From Molanna angustata (taxonomy: Eukaryota; Arthropoda; Insecta; Trichoptera; Molannidae), in the NCBI GenBank assembly GCA_963576475.1, contig OY754964.1, forward strand, positions 51,181,892 to 51,245,891: a stretch of DNA of 64,000 nucleotides, written 5' to 3'. How positions within the stretch are numbered: the first letter of the stretch is position 1; every line of letters starts with the position of its first letter. Below, piece after piece: positions 61,901-64,000 of the stretch. A model generated the notes under the pieces. The model ran no database searches. It saw nothing but the letters and a program-made list of their open reading frames with translations, and was not told the origin of the DNA. Made by a program: the position numbers and the translations under genes.

Positions 61901-63263
61901 GCCCAATAACAAAATCCAATTCAGAGGCACATAATTCCACCCCAGTATACTTATCTTTGATTGCCTCAATAAATTCACAGCTGAGTGGCTGAAAAATACA
62001 GTCACTAAGCTTAAAACCTGGAAAGGAGTGGAACTGGTAGTGTGTCCAGAGGAAGATAATCCCAGGACGCACAACGCCACAACAGTCTTTCGCAAGAGTT
62101 CAACGACGTACACTCAGGAACTGTTGAGCACTATCCAAAATCAAAATGAGGGGTTAAATACAACCCTATGGAAAGTGTTCAACAACAAGGTAGATAACTC
62201 CGATAGTAGATAGGAAGCAATACAATGCCATAGTGAAGATGGGTCACACCATCTTCTCTAAGTTCAGAACAAATGACTTCATTTACGTTCTGTCCATGAA
62301 TGATACTGAGGATAACCTGTTTGACGGCGACCCTTTTGACTATTCTTTTTGCAGGCCTCAAGTAGCCAAAAGTAACCATAGTGGAGAGTTCGGCCGCGTC
62401 ACCATGACATCCTGTTGAAATAAGGCCATATTATGTCCTATTCTGATTTGTCTAAATTTATCCGTCTGAATCATAGAAATGTAATGAAATGTAATTATCA
62501 TGAGAAATGTAAAAAAGTTGCTTGCATTTATACGGGACTCATTACGTCACAGTGCGTATAAAATCCTTTTATCCACGGTCGCCCGTTGGTTACAGACGTT
62601 TTAGTACTCTGAAACGATTCAGAATAGGACATATTGTATATTTAATATAATGTTTTTTATTACAATGCACTTCATGCAGGAGATAGTAGAATAGTTATAA
62701 TCCACATTCTTAAAGCTTTTATAGATGGGGCAGTATTGTATGCTTTTAAATTCCATTTCTACGGATCAATTCCGCTGTAATGATGTCCTCCAGTGATGTG
62801 TTTTTGCAGGGGTTTCCTCCTCTTACTGTCTGACCCTTTTGGAGGAGTGTTATCTCTTTTTGCACCTCTAGTACACTGGGGATTCTCCAGTTTCCTTGCT
62901 CCTTGGAGTTTTAGTCCCACAGCGAGGAAAAAAGGTACCGTCTCACTCCTCGGAAGATTATCCAAGCCTCTAGACTGGCTTAGAGTTGTAAATCTCCTAT
63001 TGGTTCCCTGGTTATGAAGTATTCCCAGAGAGTAGGCTTCTGGAGGTCATTCTCCATTAGTCCAGGCATTTACATACTTGCGGTGTCTACTCGCTGTAGT
63101 GTTTTATTACATGTATCTTTTAAACCATAAAATAAAGATAATATGGTTAGATAAAAAATTATGTTTTTTCTTTTATTGAACTTAAAAAATCTTTCAGATA
63201 CAAACAACCGTAGATGATTCAGATACACAGCTTCTCAAATCTTTACTTAAAATATCAAACCAA
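22922..63263 (+). CDS. XRN1: XRN1 (pacman) 5'-3' exoribonuclease, 27 exons, 3' end outside window
   Basis: XRN1 degrades decapped, 5'-monophosphorylated mRNA in the cytoplasm. Joined exons: 22922-22996, 23981-24207, 26799-27012, 39397-39561, 40454-40736, 41762-41922, 42010-42147, 42319-42367, 43526-43613, 43913-44105, 44719-44892, 45078-45189, 45276-45454, 45864-46033, 47443-47604, 48073-48140, 50944-51152, 52910-53051, 53756-53874, 54741-54916, 55523-55721, 57055-57147, 58782-58954, 60962-61028, 61292-61386, 61607-61742 and 63198-63263. All introns are GT-AG and the frame stays open for 1311 codons. Catalytic acids are present at D35, D86, E176, E178, D206, D208 and D291, with H41 and the pocket K93, Q97, R100 and R101. 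The order CR1 nuclease half, CR2, D1/KOW, winged-helix-like and SH3-like domains follows the family; the Pro-rich tail begins near residue 1250. Animal XRN1 proteins are usually about 1600-1700 residues, so several exons are missing to the right. Exon 11 has a duplicated acceptor. Confidence 0.95.
22997..23980 (+). other. XRN1 intron 1
   Basis: This 984-bp intron holds a SINE (family 3) on the minus strand at about 23715-23938 and a faint family-2 tail relic (GGCAGAAGTTGCC..GGGCAATAA) at about 23366-23440. Nothing else is recognised. Confidence 0.7.
23715..23938 (-). repeat. tRNA-derived SINE (family 3), copy 1
   Basis: On the minus strand the head reads GTGGCTCAGCTGGTTAGATA (A box) and later CGGTTCAATTCCCGATGAAG (B box). 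GACACAGTTTTTAATAATTG and a CTCCAGAATGTGGC block follow. The copy at about 59700-59836 plus 60149 onward shares head and body. The unrelated body argues against a functional tRNA gene. Confidence 0.65.
23981..24207 (+). CDS. XRN1: XRN1 exon 2 (residues 26-101)
   Basis: This exon encodes the core of the nuclease: [10 protein letters not shown] (D35, H41), [20 protein letters not shown] (D86, K93, Q97, R98), ending in R100 and the split R101. The acceptor is TTTTAG|ATTTC and the donor AAG|GTTATT (phase 2). This basic pocket recognises the 5' monophosphate. Confidence 0.95.
24426..24845 (-). pseudogene. RTE-type LINE 3' relic split by a family-2 SINE
   Basis: On the minus strand, 24845 to about 24735 and about 24512 to 24426 join to match the tail of the RTE copies at 51323-51735 and 46107-46865 (TGGCACGACCATGTGAACGA, then CGAGGCGATGAATGTGTGTC, then TACCCCGTGAGGGACATGGT). 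The part between is a SINE-containing insertion. It lies in XRN1 intron 2. Confidence 0.65.
24540..24715 (+). repeat. SINE family 2 with hairpin tail
   Basis: A B-box-like CTGGGTTCGATTCCCAGTGG is followed by GTTGGAAGAAATTGCCATAC and GGCAATAAACTCGCCACTTG, then a (TTA)n tail. The palindrome TTGCC-N4-GGCAA is the family hallmark and recurs at 27236, 52750, 53450 and 55262 (all minus strand). The 5' half of the tRNA head is missing. Confidence 0.6.
25139..25427 (+). mobile_element. hAT-type MITE carrying an RTE LINE tail, copy 1
   Basis: The termini are CAGGGCCGGATAAA and TTTATCCGGCCCTG, perfect 14-bp inverted repeats. The flanks are CATTCACC and CGTTCACC, an 8-bp target duplication with one change, as in hAT elements. 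Inside, about 25243-25303 (TGGCGCTCGGTTCTCTTTGC..GGCATGATGGT) is the 3' end of an RTE LINE ORF. Copy 2 at 38762-39145 has the same content in the other orientation. It has no transposase. Confidence 0.85.
25491..26640 (+). pseudogene. L2/CR1-like LINE fragment, reverse transcriptase C-terminal half
   Basis: The frame from 25491 encodes [25 protein letters not shown] (active site), [12 protein letters not shown] and RLITGA, up to a stop at 26276-26278. The next frame continues with [16 protein letters not shown] and [18 protein letters not shown] to a stop at 26586-26588. One stop/frameshift therefore breaks it, and the 5' two thirds are missing. The 3' end (CCTTGAGGTG..AACGGCGCTATATAAAT) is shared with a minus-strand tail at 48541-48625. 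It is inserted in SINE copy 3 in XRN1 intron 2. Confidence 0.8.
26799..27012 (+). CDS. XRN1: XRN1 exon 3 (residues 101-172)
   Basis: It encodes [19 protein letters not shown], then [20 protein letters not shown] and VVLSGHE, all conserved in XRN1. The acceptor is TTTTAG|ATTCAG and the donor GAG|GTTAGA (phase 0). It is followed by the largest intron in the window. Confidence 0.95.
27013..29437 (+). other. XRN1 intron 3, 5' part
   Basis: Intron 3 spans 27013-39396 (12.4 kb). This first part has a family-2 hairpin tail at about 27236-27300 (minus strand), a two-unit direct repeat at about 28140-28430, and a GC-richer stretch at 28500-29420 in which I recognise no gene. Confidence 0.6.
28140..28430. 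repeat. Two-unit direct repeat, about 150 bp
   Basis: CCAAACTATAAGTCCGATTG, GACTTCATATT, GGGCTGATAGTTTTCCATAG and CTCTxTATGATTTCAT recur in the same order from about 28308 (CCAAACTATAAGTCTGATTG and so on). Units are diverged. It may be a segmental duplication inside an unclassified element. Confidence 0.6.
29534..31768 (-). pseudogene. LOA-type LINE ORF2, reverse transcriptase 3' half plus RNase H
   Basis: This is the continuous frame from 31768 to the stop at 29534. RT motifs are [34 protein letters not shown] and IAYADD. RNase H motifs are [38 protein letters not shown] and [19 protein letters not shown] terminal Cys/His motif ([20 protein letters not shown]) is present. The open frame extends to 31978, but 31769-31978 is antisense of the inserted copy and not part of this protein. 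The N-terminal remainder lies beyond the insertion (33207 upward). Confidence 0.85.
31769..33193 (+). mobile_element. 5'-truncated LOA-type LINE inserted antisense into its own family
   Basis: A 13-bp duplication AAGGTATGACAAT flanks the insertion at 31756-31768 and 33194-33206. The inserted copy begins abruptly inside the reverse transcriptase region ([14 protein letters not shown]), carries an open frame to the stop at 33072-33074 (RNase [15 protein letters not shown], Cys/His tail) and the 3' UTR, and ends in an A-rich run of about 40 bases with one C. It differs from the surrounding copy by few substitutions and an 18-bp deletion (AKVTITG against [13 protein letters not shown]). This is target-primed reverse transcription with 5' truncation. 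Confidence 0.92.
33207..34178 (-). pseudogene. LOA-type LINE ORF2: endonuclease 3' half to reverse transcriptase start
   Basis: The minus-strand sense opens [20 protein letters not shown] and later has [14 protein letters not shown], the catalytic endonuclease motifs. It then hits a TAG near 33735 (after IETFTNACN). The same frame continues with [13 protein letters not shown], then [20 protein letters not shown] (start of the RT domain), up to the antisense insertion at 33206. Confidence 0.78.
34179..34350 (+). repeat. 172-bp inverted copy of LOA ORF1 inside the LOA endonuclease
   Basis: It is the reverse complement of 35143-35314 over its full length (for example GATCGCCGGTAGGGACCAAC at 34182 and its complement ending at 35311). 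It replaces roughly 10-15 endonuclease codons between [17 protein letters not shown] and [12 protein letters not shown]. There is no obvious target duplication, so it looks like a template switch or repair event, not a separate transposition. Confidence 0.85.
34351..34758 (-). pseudogene. LOA-type LINE endonuclease N-terminal part
   Basis: The frame contains [28 protein letters not shown] (catalytic Glu) and [17 protein letters not shown], then runs into the inverted ORF1 fragment. The upstream frame (34951-34688, [18 protein letters not shown]..) is offset from it, so a frameshift lies near 34710 unless ORF2 starts at MGVVQINL. Confidence 0.7.
34948..35600 (-). pseudogene. LOA-type LINE ORF1 (DUF4780-like)
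   Basis: The minus-strand frame has a K/R-rich start ([20 protein letters not shown]) then [60 protein letters not shown] and a C-terminal [15 protein letters not shown]. This resembles the DUF4780 domain of insect LINE ORF1-like proteins (from memory). No ATG is seen at the expected N-terminus and an in-frame TGA lies just upstream, so it is probably degenerate. Its stop codon overlaps the ATG of the next frame (ATGA). Confidence 0.55.
35701..38761 (+). other. XRN1 intron 3, 3' part: mostly unassigned
   Basis: 35700-36600 is GC-richer and may be the LOA 5' UTR. An RTE 3' relic lies at 37733-37830. A poly-A-like run lies at about 38388-38405. Open frames at 36205-36600 and 37145-37348 resemble nothing known and I treat them as chance. 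Confidence 0.4.
37733..37830 (-). pseudogene. RTE-type LINE 3' relic
   Basis: CCTCAAGGGGTAGGCAGTGA, then TCTATCTTGACACATATACA, then CGCCTCATCA and TCTCATACATG match (reverse complement) the tail of the RTE copies at 46107-46865 and 51323-51735. It is short and diverged. Confidence 0.6.
38762..39145 (-). mobile_element. hAT-type MITE carrying an RTE LINE tail, copy 2
   Basis: The ends are CAGTGCCAGATAAACG and TTTATCCGGCCCTG. A perfect 8-bp target duplication ACAAAACA lies at 38754-38761 and 39146-39153. The interior matches copy 1 (25139-25427) in reverse orientation, including ACTACCGCCCTGACTTCTTG near 39100 and the RTE tail block (CATCATGCCAAGCCTCTATC..GAGAACCGAGCGCCATACC) at about 38990-39047. 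The copy has an extra C/T-rich stretch near 38810. Confidence 0.88.
39397..39561 (+). CDS. XRN1: XRN1 exon 4 (residues 173-227)
   Basis: It opens with [14 protein letters not shown] (E176, E178) and holds [15 protein letters not shown] (D206, D208), the metal-binding centre, ending FSLLREE. The acceptor is TTGTAG|ACACCC and the donor GAG|GTAAAC. It is spliced to exon 3 across 12.4 kb of mostly mobile DNA. Confidence 0.95.
39867..39950 (-). repeat. tRNA-Thr-derived SINE (family 1), partial copy
   Basis: ATTCCCTAAAATAAGCATAA, TGCTTGTGCTATAGGTGAAC and GCTAATCGCTCTGTCACCAT are the SINE in reverse complement. The B box and anticodon region are deleted. Confidence 0.65.
40217..40392 (+). repeat. 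tRNA-Thr-derived SINE (family 1), copy 4
   Basis: This is a near-consensus copy: A box GATGGCAGAGCGGTTAGCGC, loop CTAGTAA, B box GAGTTCGAATCC, tail AGGAAGATGTATATGTACTT and poly-A. It ends about 60 bp before the acceptor of XRN1 exon 5 (intron 4). Confidence 0.87.
40454..40736 (+). CDS. XRN1: XRN1 exon 5 (residues 228-322)
   Basis: It encodes [17 protein letters not shown] and [20 protein letters not shown] (D291, the seventh catalytic acid), then [12 protein letters not shown]. The acceptor is TTTCAG|GTAAAA and the donor G|GTATGT (phase 1). Confidence 0.95.
41284..41456 (-). repeat. tRNA-Thr-derived SINE (family 1), copy 5
   Basis: This is the reverse-complement copy in XRN1 intron 5. A deletion removes part of the anticodon stem-loop (GGATTATGCGCTAACC instead of GGATTACTAGCCCAGCGCGC), so it cannot fold as tRNA. 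Confidence 0.85.
41762..41922 (+). CDS. XRN1: XRN1 exon 6 (residues 322-375)
   Basis: [20 protein letters not shown] and [20 protein letters not shown] match the XRN1 segment at the end of conserved region 1. The acceptor is TTTTAG|GGTACA and the donor AGT|GTAAGG (phase 0). Confidence 0.93.
42010..42147 (+). CDS. XRN1: XRN1 exon 7 (residues 376-421)
   Basis: This is a poorly conserved acidic linker ([20 protein letters not shown], then [20 protein letters not shown]). It is placed by frame, by the splice sites TTACAG|TACAGA and ATG|GTTAGT, and by position between conserved regions. Confidence 0.85.
42319..42367 (+). CDS. XRN1: XRN1 exon 8 (residues 422-438)
   Basis: A 49-bp micro-exon encodes [16 protein letters not shown], part of the acidic linker. 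The acceptor is TTTTAG|ACAATG and the donor TG|GTATAT (phase 1). It is required to keep the frame between exons 7 and 9. Confidence 0.85.
42405..43029. mobile_element. MITE-like element in XRN1 intron 8
   Basis: ACAGTCTTACTAATA at the left pairs with TTATTAATAAGACTGT at the right. Internal AATAAACGC/GCGTTTATT blocks are also inverted. TAAA adjoins both ends and may be a target duplication. There is no coding capacity. The class is undetermined; part of the interior is shared with the dispersed TATCCCACAATG repeat region next to it (43066-43165). Confidence 0.5.
43066..43165 (+). repeat. Dispersed TATCCCACAATG repeat, second copy
   Basis: CATATCCCACAATGTGGGGT then ACAGGTGTGCGGTTG and CACACACCAGTCTCGTCTC match the block order at 1879-1995. 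A reverse-complement copy lies at about 47930-48025 (GTTACCCCATCTTGTGGAAT). The function and class are unknown. Confidence 0.4.
43526..43613 (+). CDS. XRN1: XRN1 exon 9 (residues 438-467)
   Basis: It encodes [20 protein letters not shown] then NKMEYENVT, which aligns with the family 'F..EF..YK..YY..KM' block before conserved region 2. The acceptor is TTGCAG|ATGATT and the donor CC|GTATGT (phase 2). Confidence 0.92.
43913..44105 (+). CDS. XRN1: XRN1 exon 10 (residues 467-531)
   Basis: This is conserved region 2: [20 protein letters not shown], then [16 protein letters not shown] and GKPFKPFEQ. The tryptophan cluster stacks on the RNA base in known structures. The acceptor is TTTTAG|TGAGGT and the donor CAG|GTAAAT (phase 0). 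Confidence 0.95.
44576..44829 (+). repeat. Perfect 126-bp tandem duplication spanning intron 10 end and exon 11
   Basis: Unit 1 is 44576-44701 and unit 2 starts at 44702; each contains AATATTTTATTTTACAG (acceptor) followed by 37 codons beginning [20 protein letters not shown]. Units are identical and 126 bp is a multiple of three. The homology ends at GACTTTAAA in both. Confidence 0.95.
44593..44892 (+). CDS. XRN1: XRN1 exon 11, longer alternative form
   Basis: Use of the upstream acceptor (TTTTACAG at 44585-44592) gives an exon 126 bp longer than the canonical one, in frame. It would duplicate 37 residues (LLAVLP..YYPMDFK) joined by YFILQ, which is the translated polypyrimidine tract. No other XRN1 I know has this duplication, so the downstream acceptor is the more likely functional form. 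Confidence 0.4.
44719..44892 (+). CDS. XRN1: XRN1 exon 11 (residues 532-589), canonical form
   Basis: [40 protein letters not shown] and LIPFIDE are conserved region 2. The acceptor is TTACAG|TTGCTG at 44718/44719 and the donor GAG|GTAAAT. The duplicated upstream acceptor offers a longer variant. Confidence 0.93.
45078..45189 (+). CDS. XRN1: XRN1 exon 12 (residues 590-627)
   Basis: [20 protein letters not shown], then [17 protein letters not shown], matches the family segment ending '..ER.RN.HG....Y.'. The acceptor is TTCCAG|GAAAAT and the donor G|GTAAAA (phase 1). Confidence 0.93.
45276..45454 (+). CDS. XRN1: XRN1 exon 13 (residues 627-686)
   Basis: [20 protein letters not shown] and [13 protein letters not shown] correspond to the end of conserved region 2 ('FP.L..L.H'). 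The acceptor is TTGCAG|GTGAAT and the donor AAG|GTAATT (phase 0). Confidence 0.93.
45864..46033 (+). CDS. XRN1: XRN1 exon 14 (residues 687-743)
   Basis: It opens [20 protein letters not shown] and ends [17 protein letters not shown], the start of the D1 domain. The acceptor is TTTCAG|TCCCAT and the donor AA|GTATGC (phase 2). Confidence 0.93.
46107..46865 (+). mobile_element. 5'-truncated RTE-type LINE, copy 1
   Basis: The frame begins [14 protein letters not shown], then [34 protein letters not shown] and [20 protein letters not shown] to a stop at 46646-46648. The adjacent frame continues [17 protein letters not shown] to SAYPVRDMA and a stop at 46844-46846, so one frameshift breaks it. The element ends in (TATG)n. 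TAAAAAGAA at 46098-46106 and 46866-46874 is the target duplication. It is inserted in XRN1 intron 14, sense. Confidence 0.85.
46875..47442 (+). other. XRN1 intron 14, remainder
   Basis: The sequence is AT-rich. I see no gene or recognised repeat beyond T-rich runs near 47160-47200. Confidence 0.5.
47443..47604 (+). CDS. XRN1: XRN1 exon 15 (residues 743-797)
   Basis: [20 protein letters not shown], then [11 protein letters not shown] and [10 protein letters not shown], is the D1 domain. The acceptor is TTGCAG|GGTCGT and the donor CA|GTAAGC (phase 2). Confidence 0.9.
48073..48140 (+). CDS. XRN1: XRN1 exon 16 (residues 797-820)
   Basis: [20 protein letters not shown] and ALK match the family '..Y..R.GI......V.A..L.G' block. 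The acceptor is TTTCAG|TCACAT and the donor G|GTAACA (phase 1). Confidence 0.92.
48541..48625 (-). repeat. L2-like LINE 3' tail with (AAT)n end
   Basis: On the minus strand CCCTTGAGGTGGTTTC then AAACGGCGCTATATAAATAA matches the tail of the LINE fragment at 25491-26640, followed by an (ATT)n run. Only the 3' tail is left. Confidence 0.7.
48663..50320 (+). mobile_element. RTE-type LINE with inverted 5' segment (twin priming)
   Basis: The 3' segment (about 49160-50320) is in + orientation: [61 protein letters not shown] and [15 protein letters not shown], with a frameshift near 50110-50150 before [16 protein letters not shown]. The 5' segment (about 49150 down to 48663) is on the minus strand: [51 protein letters not shown] and [13 protein letters not shown]. 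The inverted piece stops where the + piece starts (QTG..GKD | GRGTREQ), the signature of twin-primed insertion. It is 5'-truncated and non-functional, in XRN1 intron 16. Confidence 0.85.
50944..51152 (+). CDS. XRN1: XRN1 exon 17 (residues 820-889)
   Basis: [20 protein letters not shown], then [12 protein letters not shown] and [18 protein letters not shown], covers D1/D2; the latter is the KOW-like strand pair. The acceptor is TTTTAG|GTTTGC and the donor GAG|GTAATA (phase 0). Confidence 0.94.
51323..51735 (+). mobile_element. 5'-truncated RTE-type LINE, copy 2
   Basis: The open frame [38 protein letters not shown] to SAYLVRDMA stops at 51715-51717. The end is (TATG)n. The 15-bp GTACTTAAAAAAATA at 51308-51322 and 51736-51750 is the target duplication. 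It is about 400 bp long and lies in XRN1 intron 17. It is similar to, but clearly diverged from, copy 1. Confidence 0.88.
51751..52909 (+). other. XRN1 intron 17, remainder
   Basis: It holds a family-2 SINE-like segment with a B box at about 52593-52690 (CCTGGGTTCGATTCCCACAG) and a diverged family-2 hairpin tail at about 52750-52815 (minus strand). No gene is seen. Confidence 0.5.
52910..53051 (+). CDS. XRN1: XRN1 exon 18 (residues 890-937)
   Basis: [20 protein letters not shown], then [15 protein letters not shown], follows the KOW strand. It joins exon 19 at a conserved glycine, which fixes the boundary even though the donor (G|GTCAGT) is weak. The acceptor is TTTTAG|ATAAAG. Confidence 0.92.
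53420..53500 (-). repeat. Family-2 SINE/LINE hairpin tail
   Basis: On the minus strand CTGGTTGGTTGGAAGAAATT, GCCGCTCGGCAATAAGCCC and ATCAGTGTACAAATT carry the TTGCC-N4-GGCAA palindrome shared with copies at 27236, 52750 and 55262. It is truncated. Confidence 0.6.
53756..53874 (+). CDS. XRN1: XRN1 exon 19 (residues 937-976)
   Basis: [16 protein letters not shown] and [16 protein letters not shown] match the family block 'GVS..LVSRFTG.IF..........NVGLNLKF'. The acceptor is TTGAAG|GTATAT and the donor AAG|GTATGC (phase 0). Confidence 0.94.
54741..54916 (+). CDS. XRN1: XRN1 exon 20 (residues 977-1035)
   Basis: [20 protein letters not shown], then [16 protein letters not shown] and [10 protein letters not shown], corresponds to 'GYTKK....W.YS..A..L...Y....P..F'. 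The acceptor is TTATAG|AATGAA and the donor GG|GTAAGT (phase 2). Confidence 0.94.
55262..55497 (-). repeat. SINE family 2, nearly complete copy
   Basis: On the minus strand the head GACGGTTCAGTGGCAGAACA (A box) and CCAGGTTCAAATCTTGCCTC (B box) are followed by a body and the tail TTGGTTGGAAGAAATTGCCA then TATGGCAATAAATTTGCGG. It is the best copy for defining the family in this window. It lies in XRN1 intron 20. Confidence 0.65.
55523..55721 (+). CDS. XRN1: XRN1 exon 21 (residues 1035-1101)
   Basis: [36 protein letters not shown] and [12 protein letters not shown] form the winged-helix-like segment. The acceptor is TTTCAG|TGAAAA and the donor AAG|GTAAGT (phase 0). Confidence 0.94.
55722..57054 (+). 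other. XRN1 intron 21
   Basis: It is 1.3 kb. GC-richer islands lie at about 56060-56130 and 56640-56930 without recognised coding content. They may be decayed LINE 3' sequence (GGCCTAATAAGAGATAAAAT near 56940). Confidence 0.4.
57055..57147 (+). CDS. XRN1: XRN1 exon 22 (residues 1102-1132)
   Basis: [20 protein letters not shown] then [11 protein letters not shown] matches the family 'F.LFDRVVNVR' block. The acceptor is TTGTAG|CCTGAC and the donor ACA|GTAAGT (phase 0). Confidence 0.94.
57167..57985. mobile_element. MITE-like element with GGTGGTTATTCTGAA ends
   Basis: GGTGGTTATTCTGAAATGAC at the left pairs with GTCGTTTCAGAATAACCACC at the right, and a related TTCAGAATAACCCAC copy lies inside at about 57886. 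The element is about 0.8 kb, has no recognised transposase, and a target duplication is not clear. It lies in XRN1 intron 22. Confidence 0.6.
57986..58781 (+). other. XRN1 intron 22, remainder
   Basis: No gene or clear repeat is recognised. An A run lies near 58586-58598. Confidence 0.45.
58782..58954 (+). CDS. XRN1: XRN1 exon 23 (residues 1133-1190)
   Basis: [20 protein letters not shown], then [20 protein letters not shown], is the SH3-like domain ('VP.G..GTI.GI......FEVLFDE.F.GG'). The acceptor is TTTCAG|GTTCCA and the donor AA|GTATGA (phase 2). Confidence 0.95.
59583..60225 (-). repeat. tRNA-derived SINE (family 3), copy 2, and AT-rich flank
   Basis: On the minus strand 59836 to about 59700 reads GTGGCTCAGTTGATTAAGTA, then AGGCGATTCCCAGTGGAGAC and TTTTAATTGTGTTTTCAGTC, like copy 1 at 23715-23938. 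The SINE head is interrupted by a hAT-type MITE (59837-60140). ATAATATAAATATGATx-type AT repeats lie on both sides. Confidence 0.55.
59837..60140. mobile_element. hAT-type MITE with perfect 8-bp target duplication
   Basis: The left end CAACGCTCCCTCTAATTTTT and the reverse complement of the right end CAATGTTCCCTGTAAGGTGT are related inverted repeats. GCCACGAT flanks both sides (59829-59836 and 60141-60148). The interior is 304 bp in total, non-coding, with a (GCGC)-type alternating stretch GTGTGCGCGCGCACAC near the right end. It lies in XRN1 intron 23 inside a family-3 SINE. Confidence 0.82.
60527..60711 (-). repeat. tRNA-Thr-derived SINE (family 1), copy 6
   Basis: This is a reverse-complement copy with T-run, tail, B box and A box, ending ATGGGTCGATGGCAGAGCAG on its own strand. 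A short deletion (TTGTTAAGTACATA) removes part of the TTGTTTAACAAG palindrome. It lies in XRN1 intron 23. Confidence 0.87.
60962..61028 (+). CDS. XRN1: XRN1 exon 24 (residues 1190-1212)
   Basis: [20 protein letters not shown] corresponds to the family '..R.YR.P..AL.NL' region after the SH3-like domain. The acceptor is TTTCAG|AATGCA and the donor AAG|GTAATT (phase 0). Confidence 0.85.
61292..61386 (+). CDS. XRN1: XRN1 exon 25 (residues 1213-1244)
   Basis: [20 protein letters not shown], then [11 protein letters not shown], begins the poorly conserved C-terminal tail. It is supported by frame and splice sites (TTCTAG|GTTCAA; AG|GTAAAT, phase 2). Confidence 0.8.
61607..61742 (+). CDS. XRN1: XRN1 exon 26 (residues 1244-1289)
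   Basis: [20 protein letters not shown], then [20 protein letters not shown], is the Pro/Ser-rich tail typical of XRN1 C-termini. The acceptor is TTTCAG|TCCGAC and the donor AAG|GTAATC (phase 0). Confidence 0.82.
61748..62417 (+). pseudogene. DUF4780-like retroelement ORF1 relic in XRN1 intron 26
   Basis: Two overlapping frames give [19 protein letters not shown], a stop at 61932-61934, then [40 protein letters not shown], a second stop near 62211, and [20 protein letters not shown]. The order (a 'W...G..L.....', 'QN.GL.T..W.V' and C-terminal '..D..S...L' block) resembles the DUF4780 domain associated with insect LINEs. Stops and frameshifts make it a pseudogene. A possible inverted N-terminal piece ([11 protein letters not shown]) lies at about 62760-62965 on the minus strand. 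Confidence 0.45.
62429..62636. mobile_element. Short MITE with ATGTCCTATTCTGA ends
   Basis: ATATTATGTCCTATTCTGAT at the left pairs with ATTCAGAATAGGACATATTG at the right. It is about 208 bp with no coding capacity. A clear duplication was not identified. It is inserted in, or next to, the DUF4780-like relic. Confidence 0.55.
63198..63263 (+). CDS. XRN1: XRN1 exon 27 (residues 1290-1311)
   Basis: [20 protein letters not shown] then NQ. The acceptor is TTTCAG|ATACAA and the donor CAA|GTAAGT (phase 0). It is the last exon in the window; the stop codon and remaining C-terminal exons lie to the right. Confidence 0.78.
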
Positions 63264-64000
63264 GTAAGTTTGCTATAAATAAAATAGTCCATTGTTAATG
63301 TTTTTTTTTATCTAAACATATAAAAAATGTGTAAATATTTTTTTGTTGTGAATGCCCTCTTTAAATTAAAATATATTCTGCTTCCAATTGTTATTTTCTG
63401 TTCTATTAAGTTTATTTGTACCAGTAGTTTTTAATTTTTTTGATGTTTAGTGTCGCCAGTAGTGAAAAATATAATATGTGGTTGTGTATATTGTTGATAC
63501 AGATTAAATACTCATTATTTATACATTATATGGCATAATTTTATTACAATAGTAAGGAAAATTTCTGGTTCAACTGTTAATATAGCTCGCTTATAACTAG
63601 ATACCTTTACCATGATATTTTGTTACAAGTAAATATTATAGATTTCATTGAATGACTATGCAAAAGTCAGTAATATTATTAGTATTTTTATGTTATGAGA
63701 AATAACCAACTGTATTTATTTAGATTTTTTATTTGTCACTGCTTTAGTGCATAGATTTAGTTTTTTGTCAAAATATGTATTAAAATTATCATTGAACATT
63801 TATATTTCTCAGAAGTATCACACAAAGTTTATTCTGCACCGATGGTTATTGGTTTTAAAATTTGTTTTATTTTATTTGTTTTGTGAAATTTTATGATTCT
63901 TGTGGATTGAAATTTATCTTTCATGTTTTATTTAAGTTGGTTTTTGCTGTTGTGGTCTTATGTTTTAACTAATATTTTTTTGACATTTGAAACATGCATC
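63264..64000 (+). other. XRN1 intron 27, partial
   Basis: The sequence is AT-rich up to the window end. No exon, gene or recognised repeat is seen. Confidence 0.6.

Overview
The window is animal genomic DNA, almost certainly from an insect. It carries one multi-exon, AT-rich conserved gene with GT-AG introns, surrounded and interrupted by insect-type LINEs, tRNA-derived SINEs, LTR elements and MITEs. The order cannot be fixed from sequence alone; a hairpin-bearing SINE/LINE tail (TTGCC..GGCAATAA) recalls tails I associate with Lepidoptera and their relatives, but that is from memory and weak.

The only clearly host gene is the cytoplasmic 5'-3' exoribonuclease XRN1 (pacman) on the + strand. 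I rebuilt 27 exons by reading frame, splice sites and family conservation, from the ATG at 22922 to 63263. They encode about 1311 residues, and the gene runs off the right edge. All seven acidic catalytic residues and the basic 5'-phosphate pocket are present. A single 110-bp first coding exon of another, unidentified gene lies head-to-head on the minus strand at 4364-4473; about 18 kb of mostly mobile DNA now separates the two start codons.

Layout. 1-4350: LINE relics, two SINEs and a MITE broken by a LINE fragment. 4364-4473: first exon of the divergent gene. 5212-6299: palindromic MITE split by a solo LTR. About 7074-12255: an apparently intact two-ORF I-type LINE with RNase H. 13811-14130: a second copy of the palindromic MITE. 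14167-16271: a short LTR retrotransposon (two 0.93-kb LTRs, 253-bp interior) sitting inside the left target-site duplication of a 6.4-kb hAT-like element (16279-22700). That element is itself filled by a near-complete CR1-like LINE with a PHD-finger ORF1. 22922-63263: XRN1, with intron 2 (2.6 kb) and intron 3 (12.4 kb) loaded with nested elements.

The main signals are: (1) a perfect 126-bp tandem duplication in XRN1 that copies a splice acceptor with 37 codons of exon 11, so that both acceptors stay in frame; (2) an antisense self-insertion of a LOA-type LINE into another copy of itself, which leaves 1.4-kb inverted arms inside an intron of an RNA-decay gene; (3) a 172-bp inverted ORF1 fragment inside the endonuclease region of that same LINE; (4) a twin-primed RTE insertion; (5) hAT-type MITEs that carry the 3' end of an RTE LINE; (6) a datable stack of transposons immediately upstream of XRN1. 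I found no CRISPR array, operon or prokaryotic system.
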